64,000 nt of DNA from Woeseiaceae bacterium. Its GTDB lineage: Bacteria; Pseudomonadota; Gammaproteobacteria; Steroidobacterales; Woeseiaceae. The notes beneath the pieces were generated by a model. It was not told the DNA's origin, searched no databases, and worked only from the letters and a program-made list of their open reading frames with translations. Below, one piece after another: positions 36,243-46,293 of the stretch; the first letter of the stretch is position 1; each line of letters begins with the position of its first letter. The DNA is taken from contig JAOIZZ010000006.1 in the NCBI GenBank assembly GCA_028227395.1, positions 34,488 through 98,487 on the forward strand, given 5' to 3'. The position numbers and the translations under genes are program-made.

Positions 36243-36400
36243 GTTAATTGCACCTGTATTTTGCTAAACGTGAATGAAAATCATTTCTGTAATTTATTAA
36301 GATTTAATTATAAAGACTAATATGCATTATTAATAGATTCAAGAGCCTTTTCGTTTCTTAACATTTATTTAATTCTTATTTAATGGTGTTAATATTATCT

Positions 36401-36415
36401 CAATATTAAATATTG
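36401..36415. promoter_or_regulatory. 7-bp palindrome upstream of the racemase gene
   Basis: CAATATT and AATATTG flank a single central base, 17 bases before the GTG start at 36432. It may be an operator or simply A/T-rich symmetry. The divergent gap between the lipoprotein and racemase genes is 189 bases. Confidence 0.3.
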
Positions 36416-36431
36416 GATAAGCAAGAGAAGA

Positions 36432-37160
36432 GTGAGTAAAGATAAAAAACATATCATAGGTGGAGTCCTGGGTGGAATGGGTCCATTGGCAACAGTGGAT
36501 TTTATGTCAAATGTGATTTCACTCAACCCTATTCAAACTGAAAAAGATCATATTCACCTTATTGTGGATCAAAACCCACATGTACCTAACAGGCAAATTA
36601 AAACATCTGCACAAAGAAATAAAATTAGCTCACTCTTGGCAGAAAGGGCTATGAAACTTGAAGCAGCTGGGGCAGATTTTCTGGTAATGCCGTGCAATAC
36701 AGCTCATATGTTTGCTGATGCAATTAAGAAAGTGATCAGCATTCCTTTCCTACATATTGTAGAGGAAACGGTGGCTGAGATATCCCGTTATCATTCAAAA
36801 AAAACAACCGTTGGGATTATGGCAACTTCTGCATGTTTGGAATCGATGATTTATCAAGAAGGACTGGTGAATGCAAATAGAAATTTTATTATCCCTAATG
36901 AGCGCATCCAGAAGAAATGTATGCAAATTATCTTTTTTATAAAAGACGGTAGAGATATTAAATCCATGCAAAAGGAAATGAAGCAAGTGGCCGAACATTT
37001 GATTGCTATGGGCGCCGAGATTATTATAGCTGGGTGTACAGAAATTCCATTGGTAATAAGAGATAATGACATTAGTGTTCCATTAATTTCATCAACTGAA
37101 GTTCTTGCTCTAAAAACTATAGAATTCGCCTCTGGTAAAAAGTTAAAAAGAATTACTTAA
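36432..37160 (+). CDS. Aspartate/glutamate racemase-family enzyme
   Basis: A 242-residue PLP-independent racemase. Both catalytic cysteines are present, in MPCNTAHMF and AGCTEIPLV. The N-terminal GGVLGGMGPLATVDFM is the family signature. GTG start with AAGAGAAG just upstream. It would interconvert D- and L-amino acids, probably acidic ones. Only 14 bases separate it from a D-cysteine desulfhydrase-like gene, which supports a role in D-amino acid use rather than cell-wall supply. Confidence 0.88.
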   Translation: MSKDKKHIIGGVLGGMGPLATVDFMSNVISLNPIQTEKDHIHLIVDQNPHVPNRQIKTSAQRNKISSLLAERAMKLEAAGADFLVMPCNTAHMFADAIKKVISIPFLHIVEETVAEISRYHSKKTTVGIMATSACLESMIYQEGLVNANRNFIIPNERIQKKCMQIIFFIKDGRDIKSMQKEMKQVAEHLIAMGAEIIIAGCTEIPLVIRDNDISVPLISSTEVLALKTIEFASGKKLKRIT

Positions 37161-37174
37161 AAAAGGATTAATTT

Positions 37175-38176
37175 ATGTTGTTATCGAGATTCCCCAGGGT
37201 TTCACTTGCCCATCTACCTACTCCTCTGGAGCATTTACCAAGACTCTCAAAGTATTTAAATGGTCCAGAAATTTACGTTAAAAGAGATGATTGTACGGGG
37301 CTTGGTACCGGCGGAAATAAAACTCGAAAGTTAGAATTTTTAATTGCTGATGCACAGAAAATGAACGCGGATGTCATTATCACTCAGGGGGCCGTGCAAT
37401 CAAATCATGCTCGTCAAACAGCTGCTGCAGCCGCTAAATTAGGCTTTCAGTGCGAATTGATTTTTGAGAAAAGAGTCACTGATGCCTCGAAAGCATACAT
37501 GGAATCTGGAAACGTATTCCTAGATCAGCTTTTTGGAGCTAATATTCGAGAGGTAGCGAAAGGTTCTGATATGAACGAAGAAATGGAAAAAGTTGCCAGC
37601 GAGATAAGGGTAAATGGCCAGATACCATATATCATTCCCGGTGGAGGATCTAATCCAATTGGCGCTCTGGGTTACGTAGATTGTGTATTAGAATTAATTG
37701 CACAAGCTAATGAGCGAAATTTAGTTATTGATAGCATTGTACATGCAACGGGCAGTGCAGGGACTCAAGCAGGAATTGTGGTTGGTGCGAAAGCTATGAA
37801 TAGTAATATTCCAGTACTAGGAATTGGCGTTAATGCCCCAAAAAAATTACAAGAGGAAAAAGTCTATAAACTCTCTTGTGAAACTAGTGAATATATGGGT
37901 CTTTCTGGGTTAGTGGAAAGAGATGATATTATTGCGAACTGTGATTATGTTGGTGATGGTTATGGGATCCCAACAAAAGGAATGAATGATGCGATTTTAT
38001 TGCTCGCGAGATTAGAAGGATTGCTATTTGATCCAGTATATAGTGGTAAGGGTCTTGCCGGTATGATTGATCTAATTGGCAGAGGTTATTTTAAAAATCA
38101 ACGTAATATTGTGTTTATTCATACTGGTGGCGCTACTGGTTTATTTGCTTATCATGACCTTTTGAATACAAAATAA
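37175..38176 (+). CDS. D-cysteine desulfhydrase / ACC deaminase family enzyme
   Basis: A 333-residue fold-type II PLP enzyme. The PLP lysine lies in [10 protein letters not shown] near residue 50, followed by the [16 protein letters not shown] helix. [14 protein letters not shown] is the phosphate-binding glycine loop. The family contains D-cysteine desulfhydrase, ACC deaminase and L-cysteate lyase (CuyA). Residues that separate these cannot be judged with confidence here. An AAAAGGA site precedes the ATG. Confidence 0.85.
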   Translation: MLLSRFPRVSLAHLPTPLEHLPRLSKYLNGPEIYVKRDDCTGLGTGGNKTRKLEFLIADAQKMNADVIITQGAVQSNHARQTAAAAAKLGFQCELIFEKRVTDASKAYMESGNVFLDQLFGANIREVAKGSDMNEEMEKVASEIRVNGQIPYIIPGGGSNPIGALGYVDCVLELIAQANERNLVIDSIVHATGSAGTQAGIVVGAKAMNSNIPVLGIGVNAPKKLQEEKVYKLSCETSEYMGLSGLVERDDIIANCDYVGDGYGIPTKGMNDAILLLARLEGLLFDPVYSGKGLAGMIDLIGRGYFKNQRNIVFIHTGGATGLFAYHDLLNTK

Positions 38177-38288
38177 TTTCTCCTAATTATTTTGGTTTTA
38201 CTTGGTTACAAATGAAAGGTTAAGATATGTAAAGAGTTGCATAATTACTGGCAAATATAGGCATTCCCATTTAAAATCCACTCAACTT

Positions 38289-38317
38289 TTGAATCGCATA
38301 ATACTAAAAATTATAAA
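38289..38317 (+). promoter_or_regulatory. Possible sigma-70 promoter of the DUF5916 gene
   Basis: TTGAAT (38289-38294) and TATAAA (38312-38317) are 17 bases apart in the 165-base gap after the desulfhydrase-like gene. The 5' untranslated region would be very short (about 20-30 bases). Confidence 0.4.
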
Positions 38318-38341
38318 TTAGTTTTATTGATTATTAAAAAC

Positions 38342-40588
38342 ATGGAGTATATTTTGAAACATCAAGGACGTTCTTTTCTCTTAAGTTTGATTGCAACCAC
38401 ATTATTTTTGATTGGTCAGCCCTTGGCTGCTCAAACCACTACTTTACCTGAACAATTGCCTCGTCCGGTATTAAATTCAAATAAGCTCAGTTCAACTCCA
38501 ATTTTGGATGGCAATATTCTCAGTGATATTGCATGGAATGGTGCAGATGCAGCAACTAATTTTACTCAAATACAACCTAATGAAGGCGCGCCAGCTACTC
38601 AAAAAACTGAGGTCTATATTGGGTATACTGATTCGGCTATTTATATTGGATTAGTTGCTTATGATGATAATCCAGCAGGTATCATCGTTGCTGATAGTCG
38701 ACGAGACTCTAAACTCAGTGAGACAGATAGCTTTCAGGTGGTCATTGATGGCTTACTAGACCGTCAAAATGGATATGTTTTTGGTACCAATCCTATTGGC
38801 ATCGAATATGATGGCCAAGTTACAAAAGAAGGTGGTAGTGGCTCGGGACAATTCAGTTCGGGTGGAGGTGCTTTCAATCTAGAGTGGAATGGAAGTTGGA
38901 AGGTGGTCTCTAAAATTACTGATTTTGGATGGACGTCTGAGATGGAGATACCTTTTTCCACCTTACGATATGGCAAAGGAAAGGATCAGATTTGGGGTGT
39001 AAATTTCCAACGTAATATCCGACGTAATAATGAAATTGCTTTTTGGGCTCCTTTATCACGCCAAAGAAAAATACATCGCGTCTCAGCCGCAGGAACTGTT
39101 GAAGGGATTGTCGCTCCTTCGCAACAAAATCTTCAAGTTACACCTTATTTTCTGGGTACCTCATCTAGCGGTGGATCGCTTGCAAAGAGTGATACTAATC
39201 AAGAGGTTGGCTTAGATTTAAAATATTCCATTACGCCAAGCTTAACTCTAGATGCCACACTTAATACAGATTTTGCACAAGTTGAAGTTGATGAACAAGT
39301 AGTTAATTTAGATCGTTTTAGTATTTTCTTGCCCGAAAAAAGACCCTTCTTTTTAGAAAATGCCGGACAATTTTCTGTCGGTAATGCTCGTGAAGCCGAG
39401 TTATTTTTTAGTCGTAGAATTGGTATGGCTAGTGGAAGTCAAGTACCTATTAATGGTGGTGTTCGATTATCTGGAAAAATATCAGATAGGACTAATATTG
39501 GCTTATTACATATGGATGTAGATGGCGTAAATGGCGTCGCTCCTGGGAATAAATTCACAGTAGCTAGGGTTAATCAAGAATTTGCTAATAGATCATCAAT
39601 TGGGGCATTAATAGTAGATAGACAGGGCGATGGTGAAATTTCAGGGTCAAGCTCAACGGATCAAAACCAAACTTATGCACTTGATGGTCAATGGGGTTAT
39701 AGCGATGAACTCCTTTTTTCTGGCTGGGCAGCAAAAACAAGCACGCCTGGTAAATCAGGAAAAGAAGGTGCATTTTCCATCAAAATGAATTATGACTCTG
39801 CAAATTGGAACTCACGAATTAACTATAGTGAGGTAGAAGAGAATTTTAATCCAGAGGTTGGTTTTCTGAGTCGAAAAAATTACAAGAAAACCCAAGCTTA
39901 TATAATGCGACGAATAAGACCGGAAGACTTATATGGATTACTTGAGGTTCGCCCACATATTATGATTCAGAGTTACAAAGATTTTAATGGGTTCGAGGAA
40001 TCTGGATTTGGACACTATGATATCCATTGGGAATTTAAGAATGGTTATCGAATAGACACAGGTATGAATACTACTACTGAAGGCGTTAAAGAGTCTTTTG
40101 ATATTACTAGCGGTGTTACGGTTAAGCCTGGAACATATGATCACAAAGAGGCTATGATTGTTTTCTATACCAATCAAGGTGCGCCACTGAGTTTTTCAAT
40201 TCGAAATATTATTGGCGGCCGTTTTGGTGGTGATAGGAAAAGCATCGAACCTACACTTAAATATCGTATAGGGGAGAAATTTTCTAGTGAATTGGGTTTA
40301 AAGCATAATAATTTTGAATTGCCGGTTACAGGTGGTGATTTTATTGTCAATTTAACAAAATTAAGACTGTCTTATTCGTTTACTCCAAAAATATTGCTCC
40401 AAGCTCTCATTCAACACAACAGCAAAGACGATACAGTTACTACTAATTTCCGTTTCTCATGGTTACAGACAGCGACTTCAGGATTGTATGTTGTTTACAA
40501 TGAATTTGATGATAGCTCTATTGGTGCCTTACCTAAAGGAAAAGAATTTTCTATTAAATATAGTTATATGTTTGATGTTCTCAAATGA
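38342..40588 (+). CDS. Secreted DUF5916 protein with CBM9-like domain
   Basis: A 748-residue exported protein. A signal peptide ends near QPLAAQ. The CBM9-like domain follows (about residues 50-230; LDGNILSDIAWNGA, TEVYIGYTDSAIYIGLVAYD). The rest is a beta-rich DUF5916 region with many amphipathic strands (LEVRPHIMI, LKYRIGEKFSSELGL), consistent with an outer-membrane barrel. NLDRFSIFLPEKRPFFLENA is a family signature. Start choice: ATG at 38342 has no ribosome site, while a TTG at 38354 has GGAG six bases upstream and yields a compact signal peptide, so translation may start there. Function unknown. Confidence 0.78.
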   Translation: MEYILKHQGRSFLLSLIATTLFLIGQPLAAQTTTLPEQLPRPVLNSNKLSSTPILDGNILSDIAWNGADAATNFTQIQPNEGAPATQKTEVYIGYTDSAIYIGLVAYDDNPAGIIVADSRRDSKLSETDSFQVVIDGLLDRQNGYVFGTNPIGIEYDGQVTKEGGSGSGQFSSGGGAFNLEWNGSWKVVSKITDFGWTSEMEIPFSTLRYGKGKDQIWGVNFQRNIRRNNEIAFWAPLSRQRKIHRVSAAGTVEGIVAPSQQNLQVTPYFLGTSSSGGSLAKSDTNQEVGLDLKYSITPSLTLDATLNTDFAQVEVDEQVVNLDRFSIFLPEKRPFFLENAGQFSVGNAREAELFFSRRIGMASGSQVPINGGVRLSGKISDRTNIGLLHMDVDGVNGVAPGNKFTVARVNQEFANRSSIGALIVDRQGDGEISGSSSTDQNQTYALDGQWGYSDELLFSGWAAKTSTPGKSGKEGAFSIKMNYDSANWNSRINYSEVEENFNPEVGFLSRKNYKKTQAYIMRRIRPEDLYGLLEVRPHIMIQSYKDFNGFEESGFGHYDIHWEFKNGYRIDTGMNTTTEGVKESFDITSGVTVKPGTYDHKEAMIVFYTNQGAPLSFSIRNIIGGRFGGDRKSIEPTLKYRIGEKFSSELGLKHNNFELPVTGGDFIVNLTKLRLSYSFTPKILLQALIQHNSKDDTVTTNFRFSWLQTATSGLYVVYNEFDDSSIGALPKGKEFSIKYSYMFDVLK

Positions 40589-40623
40589 TTGCATAAAAAA
40601 TCAAAATGACTGAATATTAATAA

Positions 40624-41799
40624 ATGCCAAGTTTTATTTATTTATTAAACGTAGTTCTAATCCTTAGCTTCAGTTCAGTTTTTTCGGATACAAATGAGAG
40701 ACCAAGAGCGCGTGAAGCTGGGCTTGTTGTTGGTATATTTGAGCCTGGAATTTTCAATGCCATTACTGATGTTGAAGGCGTTAAGGTTGGTCATGTAACA
40801 AAAATCGAAGGTAATGATATTCGAACTGGCATTACGGCTATTATTCCCGCTCCAGGAAATCTTTATACACACCCAATACCGGCATGGATTTATGTTGGAA
40901 ATGGCTACGGTAAGATGATCGGTGAGACTCAGGTTCGTGAGTTTGGAGAAATAGAAACACCCATCCTTTTGACTTGCACATTATGTGTTTGGAGTGCTGC
41001 GAATGCACTCAAAGAATGGGTTTATGAGCAACCAGGAATGGGGGAACATACAGTAAACCCGATTGTGGGTGAGACCAATGATGGCGCTGTCAATGATATG
41101 TGGGCAGATCCAATTCAAAAAGATGAAGTATTCATGGCATTGAAGATTGCTCACGATGGTCCAGTAGAAGAGGGCAGTATTGGAGCAGGTACAGGTACGC
41201 AAGCATTTGGTTGGAAAGGTGGAATTGGTTCAAGCTCGAGAGTATTGCCCCAATCTCTTGGCGGTTATACGATTGGCGTACTTGTACAGACTAATTTTGG
41301 CGGTATTTTGACTATGAATGGCGCTCCAGTAGGAAGAGAATTAAATCAATTTTCATATAAAGATAATCTGATTGATACTGCTAATGAAGATAAGATTGAC
41401 GGTTCGATTATGATCGTAGTAGCTACCGATGCTCCTTTAAATTCGAGAAGTTTAGATCGTTTAGCAATGCGCGCCATAATGGGTTTAGCAAGAACAGGTT
41501 CTCATGCAAGTAATGGCTCTGGTGATTATGTTGTTGCTTTTTCAACTCATCCGTCAGTTCGACGCCCTCGACTAAGTGACAAACCAATAGCATCTTTGTC
41601 TTTGGTTAATGCATCTATGTCACCTTTATTTGCTGCCACAGCAGAAGCTACCGAAGAAGCAATTTATAATGCTATTTTCAAGGCTACAACGATAGAAAGT
41701 GATCGAGGAATTCGAAAGGCTATTCCAATAAAAGATCTTATGCGTATTCTAGAAAAATATAATGCCCTTTATTGGGATAAGAATATTACAAACAAGTAA
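40624..41799 (+). CDS. P1 (S58) family peptidase, DmpA-like
   Basis: A 391-residue self-processing N-terminal nucleophile hydrolase with a signal peptide (ending VFSDT). GETNDGAVNDMW and the ARTGSHASNGSGDYVVAFST block match DmpA/BapA-type enzymes, in which autocleavage occurs before the nucleophilic serine of the GSH/GSN region. Known members are L-aminopeptidase/D-esterase or beta-peptidyl aminopeptidases, able to release D- or beta-amino acids. Position beside the racemase and D-cysteine desulfhydrase fits that chemistry. There is no clear ribosome binding site. Confidence 0.85.
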   Translation: MPSFIYLLNVVLILSFSSVFSDTNERPRAREAGLVVGIFEPGIFNAITDVEGVKVGHVTKIEGNDIRTGITAIIPAPGNLYTHPIPAWIYVGNGYGKMIGETQVREFGEIETPILLTCTLCVWSAANALKEWVYEQPGMGEHTVNPIVGETNDGAVNDMWADPIQKDEVFMALKIAHDGPVEEGSIGAGTGTQAFGWKGGIGSSSRVLPQSLGGYTIGVLVQTNFGGILTMNGAPVGRELNQFSYKDNLIDTANEDKIDGSIMIVVATDAPLNSRSLDRLAMRAIMGLARTGSHASNGSGDYVVAFSTHPSVRRPRLSDKPIASLSLVNASMSPLFAATAEATEEAIYNAIFKATTIESDRGIRKAIPIKDLMRILEKYNALYWDKNITNK

Positions 41800-41911
41800 T
41801 TCATAGGTAAAAAATTAACTTAGAGTATTTTCATTATATGAAATGACGCCTTTATGATTTGAGTGATAGCACTTACACTTGGATTAATATTTTCTAAGCA
41901 AGGTAATAAAT

Positions 41912-43456
41912 GTGCAGCATTTTGATACGATCATTATTGGTGGGGGGCACAATGGTCTGGTATGTGCAAATTATCTTGGTAAAGCCGGTCAAAAAGTATT
42001 ACTTATAGAGGCCTCTAAAAAACTGGGTGGCTTAGCAGCAACACGTGAATTTTATCCTGGCTTTAGAGCTAGTGTGGCTCATGCTATCAATCAATTTCCT
42101 GAAAAAATTGTTTTGGATTTAAATTTAACAAAATTTGGTTATAAGCAAAGTTCGAGAAGTATGAAAAATATCGGACTTGATCTAGAAGGTAATCATGTAT
42201 TCGTCACGCAAGATGGTTTGTCAGGTGTATCCGATAAGGAAGTCAGGCAATATGATTTATATATAGCTTCTTTAAAACGCTTTGCAAAAGCACTACAACC
42301 ATTTTGGATGAAAAAAATGCCTGCGATTAGTGGTAATACTATCGCTGAAATTCTGACATTTATTCAGATTGGCTTGAAGCTAAAATTGCTCGGTAAAAAA
42401 GACATGCGTGAATTACTTCGTGTGGTTTCTTTGCCAGCTAGAGACTTGATGGATGAAAATTTTGATTCAGATTTACTCAAAGCAACTCTAAGTTGGGATG
42501 CATTGGTTGGTTCAACTCAAGCTCCTCGTTCACCAAACAACTCAATATTGACCTTATTGTACCGAATGGCTGGTAATCATCATGGCCATTACATGCTCCC
42601 TGAAGGTGGTGTTCAAAGCTTGATAGATGCACTAACTGATGCTGCAAAAAGTGTTGGAGTAGAAATTCGCTGTGACTCACCGGTCAAAAAAATCTCAATA
42701 AAAGCTGACAAAAATGGAGTCAAGGCGGAAGGAGTGATTCTAGATGGAGGAGAGGAAATTAGGGGCGATCGTGTTATTTCTGCGCTAGATCCAAAGCAAA
42801 CATTTATTAATTTAGTAGGTGCCGAACACTTAGAAATTGAATTTTTGAATCGAATTAATCGTCTTCGAACAGATGGTTATGTGGCAAAACTTCATTTGGC
42901 TTTATCTGATATTCCTAGTTTTACAGGAATCGAAACATTGGATGATCGTTTTATTATTGCACCAACCATGGATACCATAGAATTCGCATGGGATGATGCT
43001 AAATATGGGCAATGTCCAGAGAATCCTGTGATCGAAATAGTTATTCCAAGTCTTAATAATCCTGCCTTGTCTCCGGAGGGAGGACATGTTCTCTCTGCGA
43101 ATATTATGTATATACCGTATCGAAAAAAAGGGGGCTGGTCAGAAGAATCAAAAGCTCATCTTGTAAAGAAATTACTAAATACGCTGAATCAATATTCTCC
43201 AGGATTATCAGAAAAAGTTATTCATGCAGAGCTTTTAACGCCAGTCGACCTTGAGAAAGATTGGCGGGTTACGGGAGGTCATTGGCATCATACAGAATTA
43301 GCATTGGATCAAATGTTAATGATGCGACCAACTTATGAAGCCGCTCAATATCAGACACCGGTGGATGATCTTTATATTTGTGGTGCTGGCTGTCATCCGG
43401 GCGGTGGTCTAATGGGCGCAGCTGGATTCAATGCGGCAAAAGTGATCTTAACATGA
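41912..43456 (+). CDS. FAD-dependent oxidoreductase, phytoene desaturase-like (copy 1)
   Basis: A 514-residue flavoprotein with FAD motif IIIGGGHNGLVCANYLGKAG at the N-terminus and CGAGCHPGGGLMGAAGFNAA at the C-terminus, as in the PYROXD2/CrtI-like group. It starts with GTG at 41912 behind AAGG; the ATG two bases upstream is out of frame. The next gene is a divergent paralogue overlapping by four bases (ATGA), and a GcvT-like gene follows. Carotenoid genes are absent, so a role in oxidation of another compound is more likely. Substrate unknown. Confidence 0.8.
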   Translation: MQHFDTIIIGGGHNGLVCANYLGKAGQKVLLIEASKKLGGLAATREFYPGFRASVAHAINQFPEKIVLDLNLTKFGYKQSSRSMKNIGLDLEGNHVFVTQDGLSGVSDKEVRQYDLYIASLKRFAKALQPFWMKKMPAISGNTIAEILTFIQIGLKLKLLGKKDMRELLRVVSLPARDLMDENFDSDLLKATLSWDALVGSTQAPRSPNNSILTLLYRMAGNHHGHYMLPEGGVQSLIDALTDAAKSVGVEIRCDSPVKKISIKADKNGVKAEGVILDGGEEIRGDRVISALDPKQTFINLVGAEHLEIEFLNRINRLRTDGYVAKLHLALSDIPSFTGIETLDDRFIIAPTMDTIEFAWDDAKYGQCPENPVIEIVIPSLNNPALSPEGGHVLSANIMYIPYRKKGGWSEESKAHLVKKLLNTLNQYSPGLSEKVIHAELLTPVDLEKDWRVTGGHWHHTELALDQMLMMRPTYEAAQYQTPVDDLYICGAGCHPGGGLMGAAGFNAAKVILT

Positions 43457-45072
43457 AGAGTTACGATGCAATTATTGTAGGAGCGGGTCATAATGGTTTG
43501 ACCAATGCTGCATATCTAGCAAGAGCGGGCCTGAAAGTTCTGGTTTTAGAAAAAAATGATTATATCGGTGGTGCTGCAGTTACCAGAGAAATGCATAACG
43601 GTTGGTTTTATTCAAGTTGCTCTTATGTTTGTTCAATGATGCGTCAATCTATTCATCGAGACCTAGATTTGACACGTCATGGGTTAATTTTAGTTCCATA
43701 TTTAGGGACGGTAAATTTTGGTGATAATGGAGAAACCCTTTCTGCTTACCATGCCGAGGGTCCTTACTATAACGAGCTAAGATCTCACTCACCTCACGAT
43801 GCAGATGCAATGTTTAGGCTCCAGGCTGACCTTAATCGTTATGCTCAATTGATCCGAAAAACACTAATGAGAACACCACCAGACCCTACTTCCTTAAAAC
43901 CAAGAGACATCAAAGAGATGTTATTTTTAGCAAAAGAATTTGGAAATCTTGGCGAAAAAGAATTCTATGAATACGTACGTTTTTTTACCATGAGTGCTGC
44001 TGAGTTTCTTGATGATTATTTCGAGAATGACCTTATCAAGGCAACTATGGCAGGAGCTGGAATCATTGGAACAGCTTTGGGGGTTTATTCGCCTGGCTCA
44101 GCTTATATATTGTTGCATCATGTGATGGGAGATGTTGATGGAAGTATTGGTGCATGGGGATTGGCCCGTGGTGGAATGGGGTCAATATCAAAGGCAATTG
44201 CAGGAGCATTAAAAGAGGCTGGAGGTGAGATCAGAGTAAATGCTGGGGTTCAGCAAATTCTTGTAAAAAATGGACGAGCAATTGGTGTTGCTCTTGAGAG
44301 TGGTGAAGAGATAAATGCTTCAATTGTTGTATCTAATCTTGATGCTAAACGTACTTTTACAAAAGTAATGGATAAAAATGATCTACCCGAGGGTATTTAT
44401 GAAAAAGCTAAAAATTTCAAGATTAGAGGTTCTTCGGGAAAAGTTAATATAGCCTTATCCGCATTACCTAAATTTACTGGCCTGCCAGATAATAAATATA
44501 TTAATAGAGGTGGGCAAGGATTTTGTGGGTCACTCGAAACAATGGAGCGTGCTTACGATTGTTGGAAGCGAGGCACATGGTCAGATGATCCATTTATTGA
44601 ATCAGTGATACCGTCAGCATGGGATCCGACAGTGGCTCCACCTGGAAAACATTGGATGTCTAATTTTATTCAATATTGTCCATCAGAGTTAGCGGACGGT
44701 CCGTGGACTCCCGAGAAACGAGATGAATTTGGGCAGACAGTTGTCAACAAGATTGAGAGGTATTCTCCTGGGTTTAAAGATTTAATTGTTCATATGGAGG
44801 TAAGAACTCCATATGAAATTGAAAATGAGATTGGCCTTACTGAGGGAAATATTTTTCAGGGCGAGTTAACTATTGATCAATTATTATTTAACAGACCTTT
44901 TCCTGGCTACTCTCAATATAGAATGCCAATCAAGAATATGTATATGTGTGGTTCTTCGACTCATCCTGGTGGTGGAGTATCATCATGCTGTGGAGCAAAC
45001 GCTGCCAGAGAAATATTAATAGACCTCAAAAAGCCAAATACTGTCCCAGAGGACGATTGCTATGATGAGTAG
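43453..45072 (+). CDS. FAD-dependent oxidoreductase, phytoene desaturase-like (copy 2)
   Basis: A 539-residue flavoprotein with FAD motif IIVGAGHNGLTNAAYLARAG and C-terminal CGSSTHPGGGVSSCCGANAA. The start is the ATG at 43453 overlapping the upstream stop; an in-frame extension to 43378 lies inside the previous gene and is not homologous. It shares the fold and end motifs with copy 1 but is clearly diverged, so a heteromeric enzyme or successive steps are both possible. Three bases separate it from the GcvT-like gene. Confidence 0.8.
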   Translation: MKSYDAIIVGAGHNGLTNAAYLARAGLKVLVLEKNDYIGGAAVTREMHNGWFYSSCSYVCSMMRQSIHRDLDLTRHGLILVPYLGTVNFGDNGETLSAYHAEGPYYNELRSHSPHDADAMFRLQADLNRYAQLIRKTLMRTPPDPTSLKPRDIKEMLFLAKEFGNLGEKEFYEYVRFFTMSAAEFLDDYFENDLIKATMAGAGIIGTALGVYSPGSAYILLHHVMGDVDGSIGAWGLARGGMGSISKAIAGALKEAGGEIRVNAGVQQILVKNGRAIGVALESGEEINASIVVSNLDAKRTFTKVMDKNDLPEGIYEKAKNFKIRGSSGKVNIALSALPKFTGLPDNKYINRGGQGFCGSLETMERAYDCWKRGTWSDDPFIESVIPSAWDPTVAPPGKHWMSNFIQYCPSELADGPWTPEKRDEFGQTVVNKIERYSPGFKDLIVHMEVRTPYEIENEIGLTEGNIFQGELTIDQLLFNRPFPGYSQYRMPIKNMYMCGSSTHPGGGVSSCCGANAAREILIDLKKPNTVPEDDCYDE

Positions 45073-45075
45073 AAC

Positions 45076-46272
45076 ATGACAACTGATATTAAATTTGCTG
45101 ACGAACGTTTAAAGTTATCTCCTTTCCATGATAGACAAGCGGCATTAAATCTAAGAGATTCATGGTCTGTATGGAATGGCTATAAGTTTGCTGAGTATTA
45201 TTATGATAGTGAGTATGAGTATTTTTGTGTTCGAAATACATGTGGTACTTATGATATTTGTCCTATGCAAAAGTATTTAATTGAAGGAGATGCTGCTGAG
45301 GCGATGTTGAATAGGATGGTGACACGTGACATCACTAAGTTAAAAGAGAATCGTGTTACTTATGTTTGTTGGTGTACCAATGAAGGCCGTATGATTGACG
45401 ATGGGACTATCTTTAAGTTGGGCCCGAAGAAATTTATGCTTACTTGTGGCTCACCAAGTTTAGCTTGGCTCAGAAAAGCTAATTTTGGTTTTGATGCGGT
45501 TGAAATTAAAGATGTTACCGATACTCTAGCAGCCTTATCATTTCAAGGACCCACTACATTTTCTGTTTTAAAAGAAATGGGCTTGGAAGGCATAGAAGAT
45601 TTAAAACCATTCCAGATTGGGTACTATGATTTTGCTGGTACCGAATTAATGATTTCACGGACTGGGTTTACCGGTGATCTCGGTTACGAATTATGGATTG
45701 AAAATGATAATGCTCTTGAGTTATGGGACACCCTATATGAGATAGGTGAAAATTATGGTATTCAGCCTTATGGCGAAGCGGCCACTAATATGGCCCGTCT
45801 AGAGGCTGGTTTCATCATGCCATATATGGAATTTAATGAGGCGCTCAAGACGGTTCATTATCAACATGATCAAACTCCTTTTGAACTTAACTTGGGTTGG
45901 TTGGTTGATTTTAATAAACCACTTTTTAATGGCCGTAAGGCATTACTTTTAGATAAGAAAAATGGCCCTAAATATACGCTTACAAAACTTGATATTGAAG
46001 GCAATAAGCCTGCAGAAGGGTCTTATATTTATGGTGATAAAAAATGTTCCTTGGAAATTGGTTACGTTACTTCTGCGATGTGGTCGCCAGCCGTTAAAGC
46101 TAATATTGCAATGGCCATGATAAAAACTGAGCATCTTCATGGTGAAATTTGGGCTGAAATATATTACGAAAAAGAATTACGGCAATACGATAAAGTGGCA
46201 CGTTGTTCGATTAAAGAAAAACCGTTCTGGGCTCCAACCCGAGCTCGAATGACTCCTCCAGAACATTATTAA
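45076..46272 (+). CDS. GcvT-like tetrahydrofolate-dependent aminomethyltransferase family protein
   Basis: A 398-residue protein of the GcvT/YgfZ/DmdA superfamily. VRNTCGTYDICPMQKYLIEG matches the N-terminal folate domain, and GRMIDDGTIFKLG retains the conserved aspartates of the active region. RTGFTGDLGYELWIE and ARLEAGFIMPYMEF are typical of the family. The group contains glycine-cleavage T protein, dimethylglycine and sarcosine dehydrogenase folate domains, and DMSP demethylase. No gcvH or gcvP is nearby, so it is not the glycine-cleavage T protein. Coupling to two FAD enzymes suggests a demethylation system that moves a one-carbon unit to tetrahydrofolate. Confidence 0.83.
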   Translation: MTTDIKFADERLKLSPFHDRQAALNLRDSWSVWNGYKFAEYYYDSEYEYFCVRNTCGTYDICPMQKYLIEGDAAEAMLNRMVTRDITKLKENRVTYVCWCTNEGRMIDDGTIFKLGPKKFMLTCGSPSLAWLRKANFGFDAVEIKDVTDTLAALSFQGPTTFSVLKEMGLEGIEDLKPFQIGYYDFAGTELMISRTGFTGDLGYELWIENDNALELWDTLYEIGENYGIQPYGEAATNMARLEAGFIMPYMEFNEALKTVHYQHDQTPFELNLGWLVDFNKPLFNGRKALLLDKKNGPKYTLTKLDIEGNKPAEGSYIYGDKKCSLEIGYVTSAMWSPAVKANIAMAMIKTEHLHGEIWAEIYYEKELRQYDKVARCSIKEKPFWAPTRARMTPPEHY

Positions 46273-46293
46273 TGGTCACCTGCAAATAGATTA

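Noticed and set aside
41829..41843. TTTCAT/ATGAAA hairpin after the DmpA-like gene
   Set aside because: A 6-bp A/T-rich stem with a 3-base loop and no following T-run; too weak to call a terminator.
43378..43452. Longer N-terminus for the second FAD oxidoreductase
   Set aside because: It lies wholly inside the first oxidoreductase gene, and the FAD motif follows directly after the ATG at 43453.
41912..45072. CrtI-like pair as carotenoid biosynthesis genes
   Set aside because: No phytoene synthase, GGPP synthase or cyclase is nearby, and the genes are coupled to a GcvT-like protein.
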